A stretch of DNA of 64,000 bases from contig JAGYJJ010000005.1 in NCBI GenBank assembly GCA_018402235.1, forward strand, positions 1 through 64,000, in the 5' to 3' direction. Each line of letters starts with the position of its first letter. The first letter of the stretch is position 1. The DNA comes from Candidatus Nanopelagicales bacterium. Lineage in GTDB: Bacteria; Actinomycetota; Actinomycetes; S36-B12. The notes beneath the pieces are model-generated. The model was given only the letters and a program-made list of their open reading frames with translations, searched no databases and was not told the origin of the DNA. Made by a program: the position numbers and the translations under genes. This document shows positions 7,968-17,175 of the stretch, piece by piece.

Positions 7968-8273
7968 GTGCAACTGTTTCGATCACGCCCCTTCGCGATA
8001 GCGCTCGTTGTCCTGCTCATCTTGGGACTCGCCGGTGCCGGCATCGCTTCGCTTATCCCCGGCCGCAGCCAAGCGCCGGCGATCGATGCCGACACCCTCT
8101 GGGCAACGCAACCAGAGGATGTCAAAGCCGAGGTCTGCACTGCCTTCCGCGCGAACCCGCAGGGGTACACCCTGCTCATGGAGCAGACCTGGCTGCAAGA
8201 CGGCACCCTGGACCAGGGCACCTTCGATCGATTGTTGGATGTCATCACCACTGACTGTCGCATCAACTACTGA
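7968..8273 (+). CDS. Small single-pass membrane protein, unknown function
   Basis: 101 residues starting at a GTG. An N-terminal transmembrane segment (FAIALVVLLILGLAGAGIASL) is followed by an extracytoplasmic domain with two Cys residues (VCTAF and DCRINY) that could form a disulfide. No recognised family. It lies five bases after the DUF2202 gene and eight bases before the methyltransferase, so the three are probably co-transcribed. Confidence 0.55.
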   Translation: MQLFRSRPFAIALVVLLILGLAGAGIASLIPGRSQAPAIDADTLWATQPEDVKAEVCTAFRANPQGYTLLMEQTWLQDGTLDQGTFDRLLDVITTDCRINY

Positions 8274-8280
8274 GCCCGCA

Positions 8281-9087
8281 GTGCGCATCGAGCACATAAC
8301 CGACCCAAGCGATGATCGGCTCAGCGGTTATCGCGACCTGACCGATGTTGCGCTGCGCGTGCGCTTTGAACCCGCGAGCGGTGTGTACATCGCCGAAAGT
8401 GCGTCGGTGATCGAGCGAGCGCTAGCAGCTGGGCACGTTCCGATCTCTGTTCTTATGGAGGACAAGTGGTTGGACCGCATGCAGCCGGTTCTGTCTGACG
8501 TTGCCGAGGTTCCTGTGTATGTGGGCACCAAGGATGTGCTCGAGCAGTTGACCGGCTTCCATGTGCACCGCGGTGCACTTGCCTTGATGCACCGCCCCCC
8601 GTTGCCCGCCGTTGATCAGGTGGTCGCGGGAGCACATCGCATCGTTGTCCTCGAGGACATCGTGGACCACACGAATGTGGGAGCGATCATCCGATCAGCG
8701 GCGGGACTGGGTTTCGACGGATTCCTGATCTCACCGCGCTGCGCCGATCCCCTCTACCGCCGCAGCGTGCGGGTATCGATGGGAACCGTGTTCGATCTTC
8801 CCTGGACTCGTTTGGGTTCATGGCCAGAAGACCTACAAGTGCTACGGGACGCTGGATTCACTGTTGTCGCCATGACGCCCCGGGCCGATGCCATCGATCT
8901 CGATGCCTTCGACCCCCCTGGGAAGGTTGCCCTGGTGTTGGGCACCGAGGGCGATGGCTTGTCCACTCGGGCTCTCGACCAAGTGGACATAGCGGTGCGG
9001 ATCCCCATGCAACGAGGAGTGGATTCCCTCAACGTGGCTGCCGCAGCTGCGGTGGTGTGCTGGCACCTGCGCCCAAGTGGCATTTAG
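8281..9087 (+). CDS. SpoU/TrmH-family RNA 2'-O-methyltransferase
   Basis: 268 residues from the GTG at 8281; the longer frame upstream is a shadow of the preceding gene. An N-terminal substrate-binding domain is followed by a SPOUT knot with all three family motifs: DHTNVGAIIR near residue 127, LVLGTEGDGL near 219 and DSLNVAAAAAVV near 247. The enzyme transfers a methyl group from SAM to a ribose 2'-OH in rRNA or tRNA. The exact target nucleotide cannot be decided from sequence. Confidence 0.88.
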   Translation: MRIEHITDPSDDRLSGYRDLTDVALRVRFEPASGVYIAESASVIERALAAGHVPISVLMEDKWLDRMQPVLSDVAEVPVYVGTKDVLEQLTGFHVHRGALALMHRPPLPAVDQVVAGAHRIVVLEDIVDHTNVGAIIRSAAGLGFDGFLISPRCADPLYRRSVRVSMGTVFDLPWTRLGSWPEDLQVLRDAGFTVVAMTPRADAIDLDAFDPPGKVALVLGTEGDGLSTRALDQVDIAVRIPMQRGVDSLNVAAAAAVVCWHLRPSGI

Positions 9088-9107
9088 CCTGACACCGGAG
9101 CAGAATC

Positions 9108-10106
9108 ATGGGCGTGAATTCGATCGACGTTGGAGCGCGCACACGCATCATTACCGTCCCCAACGCCACGATCGTTTTGAACGTCGGCCTGATCGCGACG
9201 GGCGCGGCAGTTTTGTTGAGTGTCCTAACTCGCACCACGGCCGCCACAACGTCTGTGGGTCCGTTGCCCATAGCCATCGCACTCCTTGCATTAGTCGTGG
9301 GCATCCCGCACGGTGCGGTCGACAACCTCACGCTCACCCGCAGGTTGAGTGCACGCGAGAAACTTCTCGGTGCCGCGGGTTATATCGCTGTTGCCGCAGT
9401 AGTGGCATTAGCGATCATCACTTGGCCAGGAATCGCTTTCGTGGCAGTTCTGGCGATGACGGTCTGGCACTTCGGCACCGGCGACGTCGAGGCAACGCGC
9501 GAACTGCAGGGCTTATCCCCTGTTGTCAGTTGGGTCCGTGTCCCCTACGCAATCGCACTCGGCAGCGCGCCTGTGCTTCTCCCGCTCACCTCCCCGGCTG
9601 CGGTTGCAACGATCACCGCTATTGAGCCGCGCCTGGCATTGGTGATGAGTGATCAGGTAATCGTGGGAACGCGTGTCGCGGTCTTGACGCTGATCGTTGG
9701 ATGCCTGCTGTGGTTGATCCAGCAAGGCGATGTCCGCGGAGCGATCGAACTGTTCGCACTCACCGTCCTGGGTTACGTTGCCTCGCCTCTTATCGCGTTT
9801 GCTGTCTACTTCGGGTTCTGGCACGCCCTGCGCCATACCGCCCGCCTCGCCCAGGTGAGTCAAGGCACCGTGAGCCTTCGTTCGCTCCTTCAGGTTTCGC
9901 GGGGCGGTATTCCCTCGGTGATCGGTTTCATTGCGATCGTGGCGATTCTCGTCACTTTCTTTGATCCATCTGTGGCGATGGGTCCGGCACTGTGGTTCGG
10001 CTTGGCAATCATCTGGGGGCTCACGGTGCCCCACATGCTCTTGGTCGCGCGCTTCGATGCACGCATGCGCCGTGAGCGTGTAACCACTTCTCTTTCTTCT
10101 GACTGA
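9108..10106 (+). CDS. blh: Brp/Blh-family beta-carotene 15,15'-dioxygenase
   Basis: 332 residues and about eight hydrophobic segments. The His-containing motifs that hold the iron are visible: GIPHGAVDN near residue 65, WHFG near 120, FWHALRH near 237 and PHM near 307. Blh splits beta-carotene into two retinals in the membrane, usually to supply a proteorhodopsin or similar pump. The start ATG is 20 bases after the methyltransferase stop. The gene converges with the MFS gene with only four bases between stops. No rhodopsin gene is present in this window. Confidence 0.9.
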   Translation: MGVNSIDVGARTRIITVPNATIVLNVGLIATGAAVLLSVLTRTTAATTSVGPLPIAIALLALVVGIPHGAVDNLTLTRRLSAREKLLGAAGYIAVAAVVALAIITWPGIAFVAVLAMTVWHFGTGDVEATRELQGLSPVVSWVRVPYAIALGSAPVLLPLTSPAAVATITAIEPRLALVMSDQVIVGTRVAVLTLIVGCLLWLIQQGDVRGAIELFALTVLGYVASPLIAFAVYFGFWHALRHTARLAQVSQGTVSLRSLLQVSRGGIPSVIGFIAIVAILVTFFDPSVAMGPALWFGLAIIWGLTVPHMLLVARFDARMRRERVTTSLSSD

Positions 10107-10110
10107 AGGT

Positions 10111-11634
10111 CTATTCCTCTACCCGCTCCAACTGTTGGGGGAATAGACGCCACGCGAGCAGGGCGCCAAGAAGCGTGACGCCGGCGCCGATACTCAGCGC
10201 CCAGCCCATGCCCGAGACGAACGCACCGCCCACGATGTCCTTCGCTGGGATGGCGATATCCGAGGGGAGCTGTCCAATGAGGACCGTCGCCGACGCCAAG
10301 GATTCACGCACCGCATCGAGCGCCTGCGCAGGAATCGCCGCCGCGGCCTGACCTGCGGAATCAATCACTTCGTCAATGCGTACGCGATAGAAGTACGCCA
10401 GCACGCCACCCAAGATGGCAACTCCGAAGGATCCACCGAGTTCGGTCACCGCATCATTGACGGCCGCACCCATGCCCGACCGTTCCTTGGGTACCCGAGA
10501 CAACACCGCATTGGTCGCCTGCGGGAGCGTCAGCCCCATTCCGATTCCGGTGATCCCAAGCGCGATTCCCACGTACGGATAACTCGTCATCGGTTCCACA
10601 AAGGACATCAGCACCAGTCCAGCGGCCACGAACAACACACCGGTCACCACAGTTCGCCGCGCGCCAAAGCGCTCGGCAAGGCGTGGGCTGATCAAGGAAG
10701 CAAGCAGGAGTCCACCGGCACCCGGCAGCATGCCGATGCCCGACTGCAGCGGGGTGAGACCTTGGACGAGTTGTAAGAACTGCGGCAGGAAGAACAACGC
10801 ACCCATCAGTGCGAAGTAGACAAGACCCACCATGACCACCGCCACGGTGAATACCCGGTCGGTGAACAAGGACATGGGCAGCAGCGGACGGGGCGCTCGC
10901 TTCTCCCACCACACGAAAGTGATCAACAAGATCGCGGCGGCAATCCCGGCTAGGAGTGTGCTGGTGGTGAGGCCTCCATCGGGCAACTCCACGATGAAGG
11001 TAACCAGCGCGATGAGACCGAGTGATACGAGTGCTGCACCGCGCAGATCCAACAGCGGCTTGGTCTCGTCCAGCGATTCGGGAATGAACCGCAGCGCGAG
11101 GATCAGCACGATCAGCACCAAGGGTGGGTTGACCAAGAACACCGCATGCCAGGAGAAGTGTTCGAGCAATGCCCCGCCCGCGATCGGACCGATCGCCACG
11201 CCCACGCCGGCTACCGCGGCCCAAATACCGATCGCCTGCGCGCGTTCGCGCGGCACCGCAAACGTCTGCACCAAGATCGACAACGTCGAGGGCATGATGA
11301 AGGCACCACCGATACCCATAAGCGCTCGGCATGCGATAAGCACATTGGCATCCGGCGATGCCCCGGCAGCCAGGGATCCCAAGCCGAAGATCACCAGGCC
11401 GATGAGCAAAATGCGCTTGCGCCCGAATCGGTCGCCGAGGCTGCCCGCCAATAGCAAGGTTCCCGCAAACAGCACCGAGTAGGCATCGACGATCCACTGC
11501 AGTTGCGCTGTGGTGGCGCCGAGTTCTTCTTGCAAACTTGGCAACGCCACATTGACGATGGTGTTGTCAAGGGAGATGAGCGCCAAAGCGAAGGACAAGA
11601 TGGCCAGGATCAACCACTTGCTTGTTCGCATCAC
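10111..11634 (-). CDS. MFS multidrug exporter, DHA2 (EmrB/QacA) family
   Basis: 507 residues with about 14 predicted transmembrane segments. Family motif A is visible as GSLGDRFGRKRILL after TM2, with the N-terminal LDNTIVNVALPSL of TM1 and the motif C-like AGVGVAIGPIAGG in TM5. These are proton-driven drug or metabolite exporters. The substrate is unknown and no regulator gene is adjacent. Confidence 0.9.
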   Translation of the reverse strand: MMRTSKWLILAILSFALALISLDNTIVNVALPSLQEELGATTAQLQWIVDAYSVLFAGTLLLAGSLGDRFGRKRILLIGLVIFGLGSLAAGASPDANVLIACRALMGIGGAFIMPSTLSILVQTFAVPRERAQAIGIWAAVAGVGVAIGPIAGGALLEHFSWHAVFLVNPPLVLIVLILALRFIPESLDETKPLLDLRGAALVSLGLIALVTFIVELPDGGLTTSTLLAGIAAAILLITFVWWEKRAPRPLLPMSLFTDRVFTVAVVMVGLVYFALMGALFFLPQFLQLVQGLTPLQSGIGMLPGAGGLLLASLISPRLAERFGARRTVVTGVLFVAAGLVLMSFVEPMTSYPYVGIALGITGIGMGLTLPQATNAVLSRVPKERSGMGAAVNDAVTELGGSFGVAILGGVLAYFYRVRIDEVIDSAGQAAAAIPAQALDAVRESLASATVLIGQLPSDIAIPAKDIVGGAFVSGMGWALSIGAGVTLLGALLAWRLFPQQLERVEE

Positions 11635-11649
11635 GAGCGAAGATTAGTG

Positions 11650-12339
11650 TCAGCGCGCCTTGGGGACCTTGATCGCAGGCACTTGGGTGAGCGTTATGCG
11701 TGTGGTCTCGGCAACGCGGCCTTGGCTGTCGTACTCCAACAAGGTGGCTTGCAGACCATTGGCCGCAATCCGCGCGACAGTGCGCGCCGCTTCGGTCTCT
11801 CGAGGGGCCGGATTCGTCGCGCTGATCTGCAAGGTTCCATTCTCTAAGACCCTCGCAGAGATGTCGGATGCCTCATCGTTCCAGGGCAACCACGGGTTGT
11901 AGCCCACACGGGAGGTAACTCCGGTGATGGGATTGGGGTTGCTCACGGTGCGCGTTGCCGTCCAGCGCTTCAAGGGTGGATCGCGGAAGTACTGACGCTT
12001 GCCCGCAGTGATGATCTCGGAGATCTTCTTCATTCCCATGTTTCGATTCCCGCGACCGACTACCTGGGCGAAATCGTTGCAGTCGGCCACACCAGCGGCA
12101 TCAATGGAGCACGAGGAGCGGGTCTTTGGACGGTTGCCGTTGCGCACGTATTTCATGGGCGTGGTGGCCGCCCACGCGGCCCAGGCGTTTGCAGCCGCTT
12201 GCGGATCTCCGCCAAAGTTCGCCAGAGCTCCGGTTACCTCGGCCGGAACGGGAACGCCCTCCGCAGCGGCATGGGGAGCCACTATGAGGGACGCGCCCAG
12301 TGCCATCGCCGCTACTACCGATCCCAACCTGCGGTGCAT
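11650..12339 (-). CDS. Secreted protein, unknown function
   Basis: 229 residues from the ATG at 12339 (MHRRLGSVV). The signal peptide is clear (AAMALGASLIVAPHAAAEG). The mature part has two Cys residues in SSCSIDAAGVADCND, which could form a disulfide, and a beta-rich C-terminal half. I do not recognise a family. It ends 15 bases before the MFS gene start and may be transcribed with it. Confidence 0.6.
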   Translation of the reverse strand: MHRRLGSVVAAMALGASLIVAPHAAAEGVPVPAEVTGALANFGGDPQAAANAWAAWAATTPMKYVRNGNRPKTRSSCSIDAAGVADCNDFAQVVGRGNRNMGMKKISEIITAGKRQYFRDPPLKRWTATRTVSNPNPITGVTSRVGYNPWLPWNDEASDISARVLENGTLQISATNPAPRETEAARTVARIAANGLQATLLEYDSQGRVAETTRITLTQVPAIKVPKAR

Positions 12340-12424
12340 ACCCTCGACGGTAACCGCGGTGCCCCGCACGCCGCAAATCCGCGGGCTGTCGGACGCGCCG
12401 AATCATTACCGCTAGCGTCCTGCT

Positions 12425-13390
12425 GTGACCTTGTTCGGAAATATCGACGCCGGCGTGCTGCGCGCTCTCCTGCGGCAACTGCCCTCCGCTCTGCGCGCCA
12501 AACCCTGTGATCTCGGCGATATTGAGTGCCGGCGCCAGATGTCGGAGTCGATGAATGAGGACCTCGGACAGCGATTCGGCAAAGCGAGCGATGTCACCAT
12601 CAAAGACCACCGCATCCCCAGGCCGGACGGTTCGCAGTTGCGCATCCGCGTGTATCGGAAGATCGGCAGCACCACGCGGGGCGCACTCCTCTACATCCAC
12701 GGCGGCGGCATGATCGTCGCTTCCCTGGAGGACTACGACGAACGCTGCATGCACTACACCACCAACACCGGTCTTCCGCTGGTCTCGGTCGACTACCCAC
12801 TCGCACCCGAGGCTCCCTACCCGGCACAGATCGACGATGCCCTCACCGCACTTGCCTGGATGCACAACTCAGCTAAAGACGAAGGCTGGGACGCGTCCCG
12901 CATTGGCATCGGTGGCGACAGCGCTGGCGGTGGTCTCACCGCGGGGACTGTTCTGAAGAACCGCGATACCGCTCATCTCCCCCTCGCCTGTCAGTTGCTC
13001 GTCTACCCGATGCTCGATGACCGCAATGTGATTCCGGATCGCCGCTTCCCCAAGCAGTTCCAGATCTGGACATACATCGATAACGAAACCGGGTGGGATG
13101 CGTATCTGTCCGGACTCGCTGATCGCGCGGACGTTCCGATCTATGCAGCACCTGCCCGGGCTACCGATCTCAGTGGACTGCCGCCTACCTACATCGATAC
13201 CGGAACCTTGGACATCTTCCACGACGAGGACATCGCGTACGCCAAAAAGATGATCACCGATGGCGTGAGTGTGGAGGGCCACATCTGGAACGGCGCCCCG
13301 CACGGCTTCGACTACTTCGCCTTCGATTCTTCGATCGCCAAGCGCGCCTGGGATGCGCGCTTTGCTTTCCTAGTCGAGCACCTGTCGTAA
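12425..13390 (+). CDS. Alpha/beta hydrolase, HSL-type esterase/lipase
   Basis: 321 residues from a GTG. The oxyanion-hole motif HGGGM is near residue 92, the nucleophile Ser is in GGDSAGGG near 163, and the catalytic His is in PHGFDYF near 292; the acid is probably the Asp of TLDIFHDED near 260. This is the hormone-sensitive-lipase class that cleaves short acyl esters in the cytoplasm. No signal peptide is seen. It converges with the flavoprotein gene. Confidence 0.88.
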   Translation: MTLFGNIDAGVLRALLRQLPSALRAKPCDLGDIECRRQMSESMNEDLGQRFGKASDVTIKDHRIPRPDGSQLRIRVYRKIGSTTRGALLYIHGGGMIVASLEDYDERCMHYTTNTGLPLVSVDYPLAPEAPYPAQIDDALTALAWMHNSAKDEGWDASRIGIGGDSAGGGLTAGTVLKNRDTAHLPLACQLLVYPMLDDRNVIPDRRFPKQFQIWTYIDNETGWDAYLSGLADRADVPIYAAPARATDLSGLPPTYIDTGTLDIFHDEDIAYAKKMITDGVSVEGHIWNGAPHGFDYFAFDSSIAKRAWDARFAFLVEHLS

Positions 13391-13395
13391 CGCGC

Positions 13396-15138
13396 TTAAA
13401 GCTCCTCGCTTCCCACCCCGTGGTGCACCCTAAAGAAGTTGGTCGGGTCGTACTTGCGCTTGATGCGTAACAGGCGCGGATAATTCGATCCCCACTGGTT
13501 TCGCTGCCAATCTTCGAGGAAGAAGTCCGCCTCGGTTGAGTAGGTGCCGGCGCCAGGTGTCACGTCCTTAATGAAGCCCATCGCGCGGTTGATGTCGCCG
13601 CCGAGTTCGCGAGCGGTCTTGGCGCTCGGCTTACGCCCCTCGATTCCCGGGTACTTGTACTGCTGGGAAGAGGCCATGATCACCAGCGCAGCGGCGTCGA
13701 AGCAGCCAGGGTGCAGCGCCGTCTTCTCATCGCGAGCACGCGCTTCGGGGTGCTCCCCGGACAAACCCTTGTTTACCTGGAAGATGAACGAGCGCAGCCG
13801 CGAAGCGCGATAGAACGCCTCCGCGATCTCCGTCGGATTGCTGCGCATCAGATCTGTGGAAATCCAGCGCGATTGGTAGCCATTCCAGAAGGCTCCCAAC
13901 TCGCCTTGGTTTCCGGTCCACCAGTACTGGTAGTCCGGCGCTTCGGGCCGGGGGTCGCGCGTGATGAAATCCGGATCCACGCTGTCCCAATAGTCCGGAT
14001 TCCATAGGTTCTTGAATTCCAGGAACTGGAACTTTGGATCGACGGTGAACTCATCGGGCCGCGAGCGGAATTGGCCAACGAATCGCTCGATGACGGCTTT
14101 GCCTTGGTCTTCAGGCATATCCAAGAACGTGAGCCGGAAACCGAACTCGTTGTTGGGACCAAAGGCAACCGATTCACCCCAGTGCCAGTTGTCCAACCCG
14201 ACCGGGTAAAACTCCACGAACTTTTCGATCAACTCTCGATACGCGGCATCACTGTTTGCCGTGATGGATCCAGTAATGATGCCCAGCGTCGAAGGGATCG
14301 GGTGGGTGAGCAAGGTGACCCGAGAGACAATGCCGTAGGTGCCACCGCCACCGCCGCGCACTCCGAAGAGGAGATCGGGCTCCGAGAACTCGTTGACGGT
14401 GCGCACCTTGCCATCGGCGGTCACGATCTCCGCTTGGACGATGCCACCCGAGCCGGTACCAAAACGCTTGGAGAAGGAACCGAATCCGCTGCCGAAGGTG
14501 AAACCACCGCACGCGCCCACGCTGGTGCAGCCACCACCGGACACGAACCGACCAGCGAGCGTGGCTGCGCGATAGGCCTCGAGCCAACGGGTTCCCGCCT
14601 CAACCGTCATCGCGTGCACCGGTGCAGTGCCTGTGGGTGCCCCTTGCGGGACGAATGCGTCGTGCATGGTGATGGTGCGCATGTCATGCGTCCACACCAA
14701 CAGCGAGTCCGGAGCCATGTTCCGGCCCAGGTAATCGTGACCGGTGCCCTTCACCACGAGCTTGACGTTGTTTTCGCGTGCGAAGTTCACCGCGGCGACG
14801 ATGTCGGACGTCTTCTGCGCACGGACTGCATAGGGCGATGCCGCAGCTGTCCACGCGCCGTACCACCCGGTGGATTGCAGCGCGCCGGGCTGCTCTTCAT
14901 TCCAGAAAGGGTTCTTGAGCAGTTCGAAGGTTTGCGGGGTGGCGTTCACCCACGGCAGTGATGTGGTGATCAGGCGCCCGCCCACCTGCTTGTCGAGGGC
15001 GCGCCACTTCGCGCGCGAGGGCCACGTTCCCATCGATCCGGCGCGCGGGCCACCGGCTCGCGCTGCTGGGGCCATGGCTCCGGCCGCGGCGACGAGGGCA
15101 GCGGTTCCCAGAACAGTGCGTCGCGAGATTTCAGTCAT
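13396..15138 (-). CDS. Exported FAD-linked oxidoreductase, berberine-bridge-like
   Basis: 580 residues. A twin-arginine signal (SRRTVLG at residues 4-10, then a hydrophobic run to AARAGG) indicates export of the folded flavoprotein. The FAD_binding_4 domain follows (VVKGTGHDY; GGGCTSVGACGG), and the C-terminus has the BBE motif YDPTNFFRVHHGV. The His in GTGHDY and the Cys in GGCTSVG lie where bicovalent FAD attachment occurs in berberine-bridge enzymes, so double linkage is likely by inference. Such enzymes oxidise sugars or aromatic alcohols. The substrate is unknown. Confidence 0.85.
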   Translation of the reverse strand: MTEISRRTVLGTAALVAAAGAMAPAARAGGPRAGSMGTWPSRAKWRALDKQVGGRLITTSLPWVNATPQTFELLKNPFWNEEQPGALQSTGWYGAWTAAASPYAVRAQKTSDIVAAVNFARENNVKLVVKGTGHDYLGRNMAPDSLLVWTHDMRTITMHDAFVPQGAPTGTAPVHAMTVEAGTRWLEAYRAATLAGRFVSGGGCTSVGACGGFTFGSGFGSFSKRFGTGSGGIVQAEIVTADGKVRTVNEFSEPDLLFGVRGGGGGTYGIVSRVTLLTHPIPSTLGIITGSITANSDAAYRELIEKFVEFYPVGLDNWHWGESVAFGPNNEFGFRLTFLDMPEDQGKAVIERFVGQFRSRPDEFTVDPKFQFLEFKNLWNPDYWDSVDPDFITRDPRPEAPDYQYWWTGNQGELGAFWNGYQSRWISTDLMRSNPTEIAEAFYRASRLRSFIFQVNKGLSGEHPEARARDEKTALHPGCFDAAALVIMASSQQYKYPGIEGRKPSAKTARELGGDINRAMGFIKDVTPGAGTYSTEADFFLEDWQRNQWGSNYPRLLRIKRKYDPTNFFRVHHGVGSEEL

Positions 15139-15195
15139 GACGACACGGTACGGGTTATTGCGATACGCGCATCGTCAACTGCCCCATGTGCTGGG

Positions 15196-17175
15196 TTAAC
15201 CCCTCAATTGGGAGCGCTTGCGGACATAGTCGCTGATCACGTAGTCGCCCAGCCGATCCGTCGCAGTGGCTAGCACCTTCCCGCCATTGCGGCGGGCCAT
15301 CTCGTCGAGGAAGCGTTCGAGTCGCGGCTCATCACCCAGGCGAAACCACGAGATCGGCACCCTGCGTTTGGTCATCGCATCCACTTGGGCAACGGTCTGC
15401 GTGATCGTCTCGCGCGTGGGCGGCCAGTCGAACCACCAGCCGCCGTCCGGACTTAGGTGCGCGGTGGGCTCACCGTCGGTGACGACCATCACGATGCGTT
15501 GCGATCCGGGGTGCTTGTCAAGAAAACGTCCGGCAAGCATCAGCGCGTGCTGCAGGTTGGTGCCTTGGATTTCGCTTGCTTCCAGATCGGGGATGTCCAT
15601 CGGATCGACCACACGCGCCATATTTGCGAAGCCGATTACCTGCAGCGCATCGAGCGGATAACTCGTGGCGGTGAGTGAGTGCAACGCGAGCGCCATCGTC
15701 TTGGCCGCGCTCCAGGTGTCGTTCATGACCATCGAGAAGGACTGATCGACAAGGAGTGCGACGGCTGCCCGGGTAACCGTCTCGGTTTCGGATATCTCGA
15801 AGTCCTCTGGGTCAAGGTTTGGACCGCCACCGGTGGCCACGCGGCGTCGCGTGGCGTTTTGCACCGTGCGAACAACGTCGATGGATTCCTCATCCCCGAA
15901 ACGCCAGGCGCGCTGCGTGCCGGTGGGCTCCCCGGCTGCACCGGTGCGGTGGAGTCCGTGATCGCCGCGATCATGCGCGTCGATCTGATCGAAGACTTCG
16001 CGCAGTGCGGTGCGGCCGATGCGACGAATCGCTTTGGGGCTCAAGCGCAGGGAGTCCCCATCGCCGGTGAGGAAGCCTTGGGTTTCGAGTTCGCGCTGCA
16101 TTTGCTGCATGGCCTCAAGGTCATCGCGCGCGCTACGGCCGAGCGCGCGTTCAAGAGCTTCGGCATCGATTTGATCGAGATCACTCATCGCATCGGCATC
16201 ACCCAACTGGGAGTTCAGTGCTTCCAGGTCGGCCATCTCGGCGAGCGCGCGGGTGGCATCAGGCAGACCAAGGGAGTTTTCACCGGTGAGTCCCGGGCCG
16301 CGGCTGCGCGAGAACTCCGGACGCAGCGCCTGGAGATTGTCTTGCAACCGTGCCATCTGGTCCTGTAATCCCATGTCCGACAGCGCCTGCTGCATCGCCT
16401 CGGCGAGTTCGGCGCGCTGCTCGGGTGTCATCGACTCAAGCATGCGCTGCATTGCCGCGGACTGACGCGCCATCTCATCGATGAACTCATCGAGCGTTTC
16501 TGGTGCGTTCGGGAAGAACTCCCGGTGTTTGTCCAAGAATTCCTGGTAGTCCTCATCGGTTGCTTCACCGCGCCGATGCGCATCGAGTAGATCGTTGAGG
16601 TCGTTCATCATCTCGGCCATTGCCGCTTGGGTGGCCGGATCGGACATGTTCTCCACCGATTGGCTAAGCCCAGCGAACTGTTGATCGATCACATCGCGGC
16701 GCAGACGCTCTTCCATCTGCCGGTAGATCTCCCGCGCCTCATCTGAACGCCACGGGTAGTTCTTCAGGTCCTGCATAGCGCGCGGAACATCCTCGGGCAG
16801 CGCATCGAGCATCGCTTCGGCAAAACGCGCAGCATCGGAAGGGTCGGGGAATAACTCCCGGCGCTCAGCATCGAGCGCCTGATCGAGCATCTCGCGTAGA
16901 TCACTCAGCAGTCCGTCCATCCGTCCGGACTTACTGAGTTCCTTATGGCGCTTGCGAAGCTCATTCGACATCTGTGACAGGCCGCGCCTGCCCTGGCTTC
17001 CTGACCGCAACACATCGCGCAGCGCATCACGCACCGATTGACCCTCGAGGATGCGCTTGCCGATTTCATCGACCGCGCTGGCTGCATCCGCGCGCGCCGC
17101 GAGCGGATCTGGGCCGCCGCGAAAGGCGCCGTACCGGCTTCCGCGGCCGCGGCGATGGGGCCGACGAGCACTCAT
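15196..17175 (-). CDS. VWA-domain protein paired with a MoxR-like ATPase
   Basis: 659 residues, soluble. The first two thirds are long charged helices rich in Met, Ala and Glu. The C-terminal VWA domain carries a MIDAS site: DQSFSM, the Thr of GTNLQHAL and the Asp of VTDGEP. The start overlaps the end of the AAA+ gene by four bases, so the two are translated as a unit. MoxR/VWA pairs, like the BchI/BchD chelatase, couple ATP hydrolysis to metal insertion or protein remodelling. No chelatase catalytic subunit is nearby, so the client is unknown. Confidence 0.85.
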   Translation of the reverse strand: MSARRPHRRGRGSRYGAFRGGPDPLAARADAASAVDEIGKRILEGQSVRDALRDVLRSGSQGRRGLSQMSNELRKRHKELSKSGRMDGLLSDLREMLDQALDAERRELFPDPSDAARFAEAMLDALPEDVPRAMQDLKNYPWRSDEAREIYRQMEERLRRDVIDQQFAGLSQSVENMSDPATQAAMAEMMNDLNDLLDAHRRGEATDEDYQEFLDKHREFFPNAPETLDEFIDEMARQSAAMQRMLESMTPEQRAELAEAMQQALSDMGLQDQMARLQDNLQALRPEFSRSRGPGLTGENSLGLPDATRALAEMADLEALNSQLGDADAMSDLDQIDAEALERALGRSARDDLEAMQQMQRELETQGFLTGDGDSLRLSPKAIRRIGRTALREVFDQIDAHDRGDHGLHRTGAAGEPTGTQRAWRFGDEESIDVVRTVQNATRRRVATGGGPNLDPEDFEISETETVTRAAVALLVDQSFSMVMNDTWSAAKTMALALHSLTATSYPLDALQVIGFANMARVVDPMDIPDLEASEIQGTNLQHALMLAGRFLDKHPGSQRIVMVVTDGEPTAHLSPDGGWWFDWPPTRETITQTVAQVDAMTKRRVPISWFRLGDEPRLERFLDEMARRNGGKVLATATDRLGDYVISDYVRKRSQLRG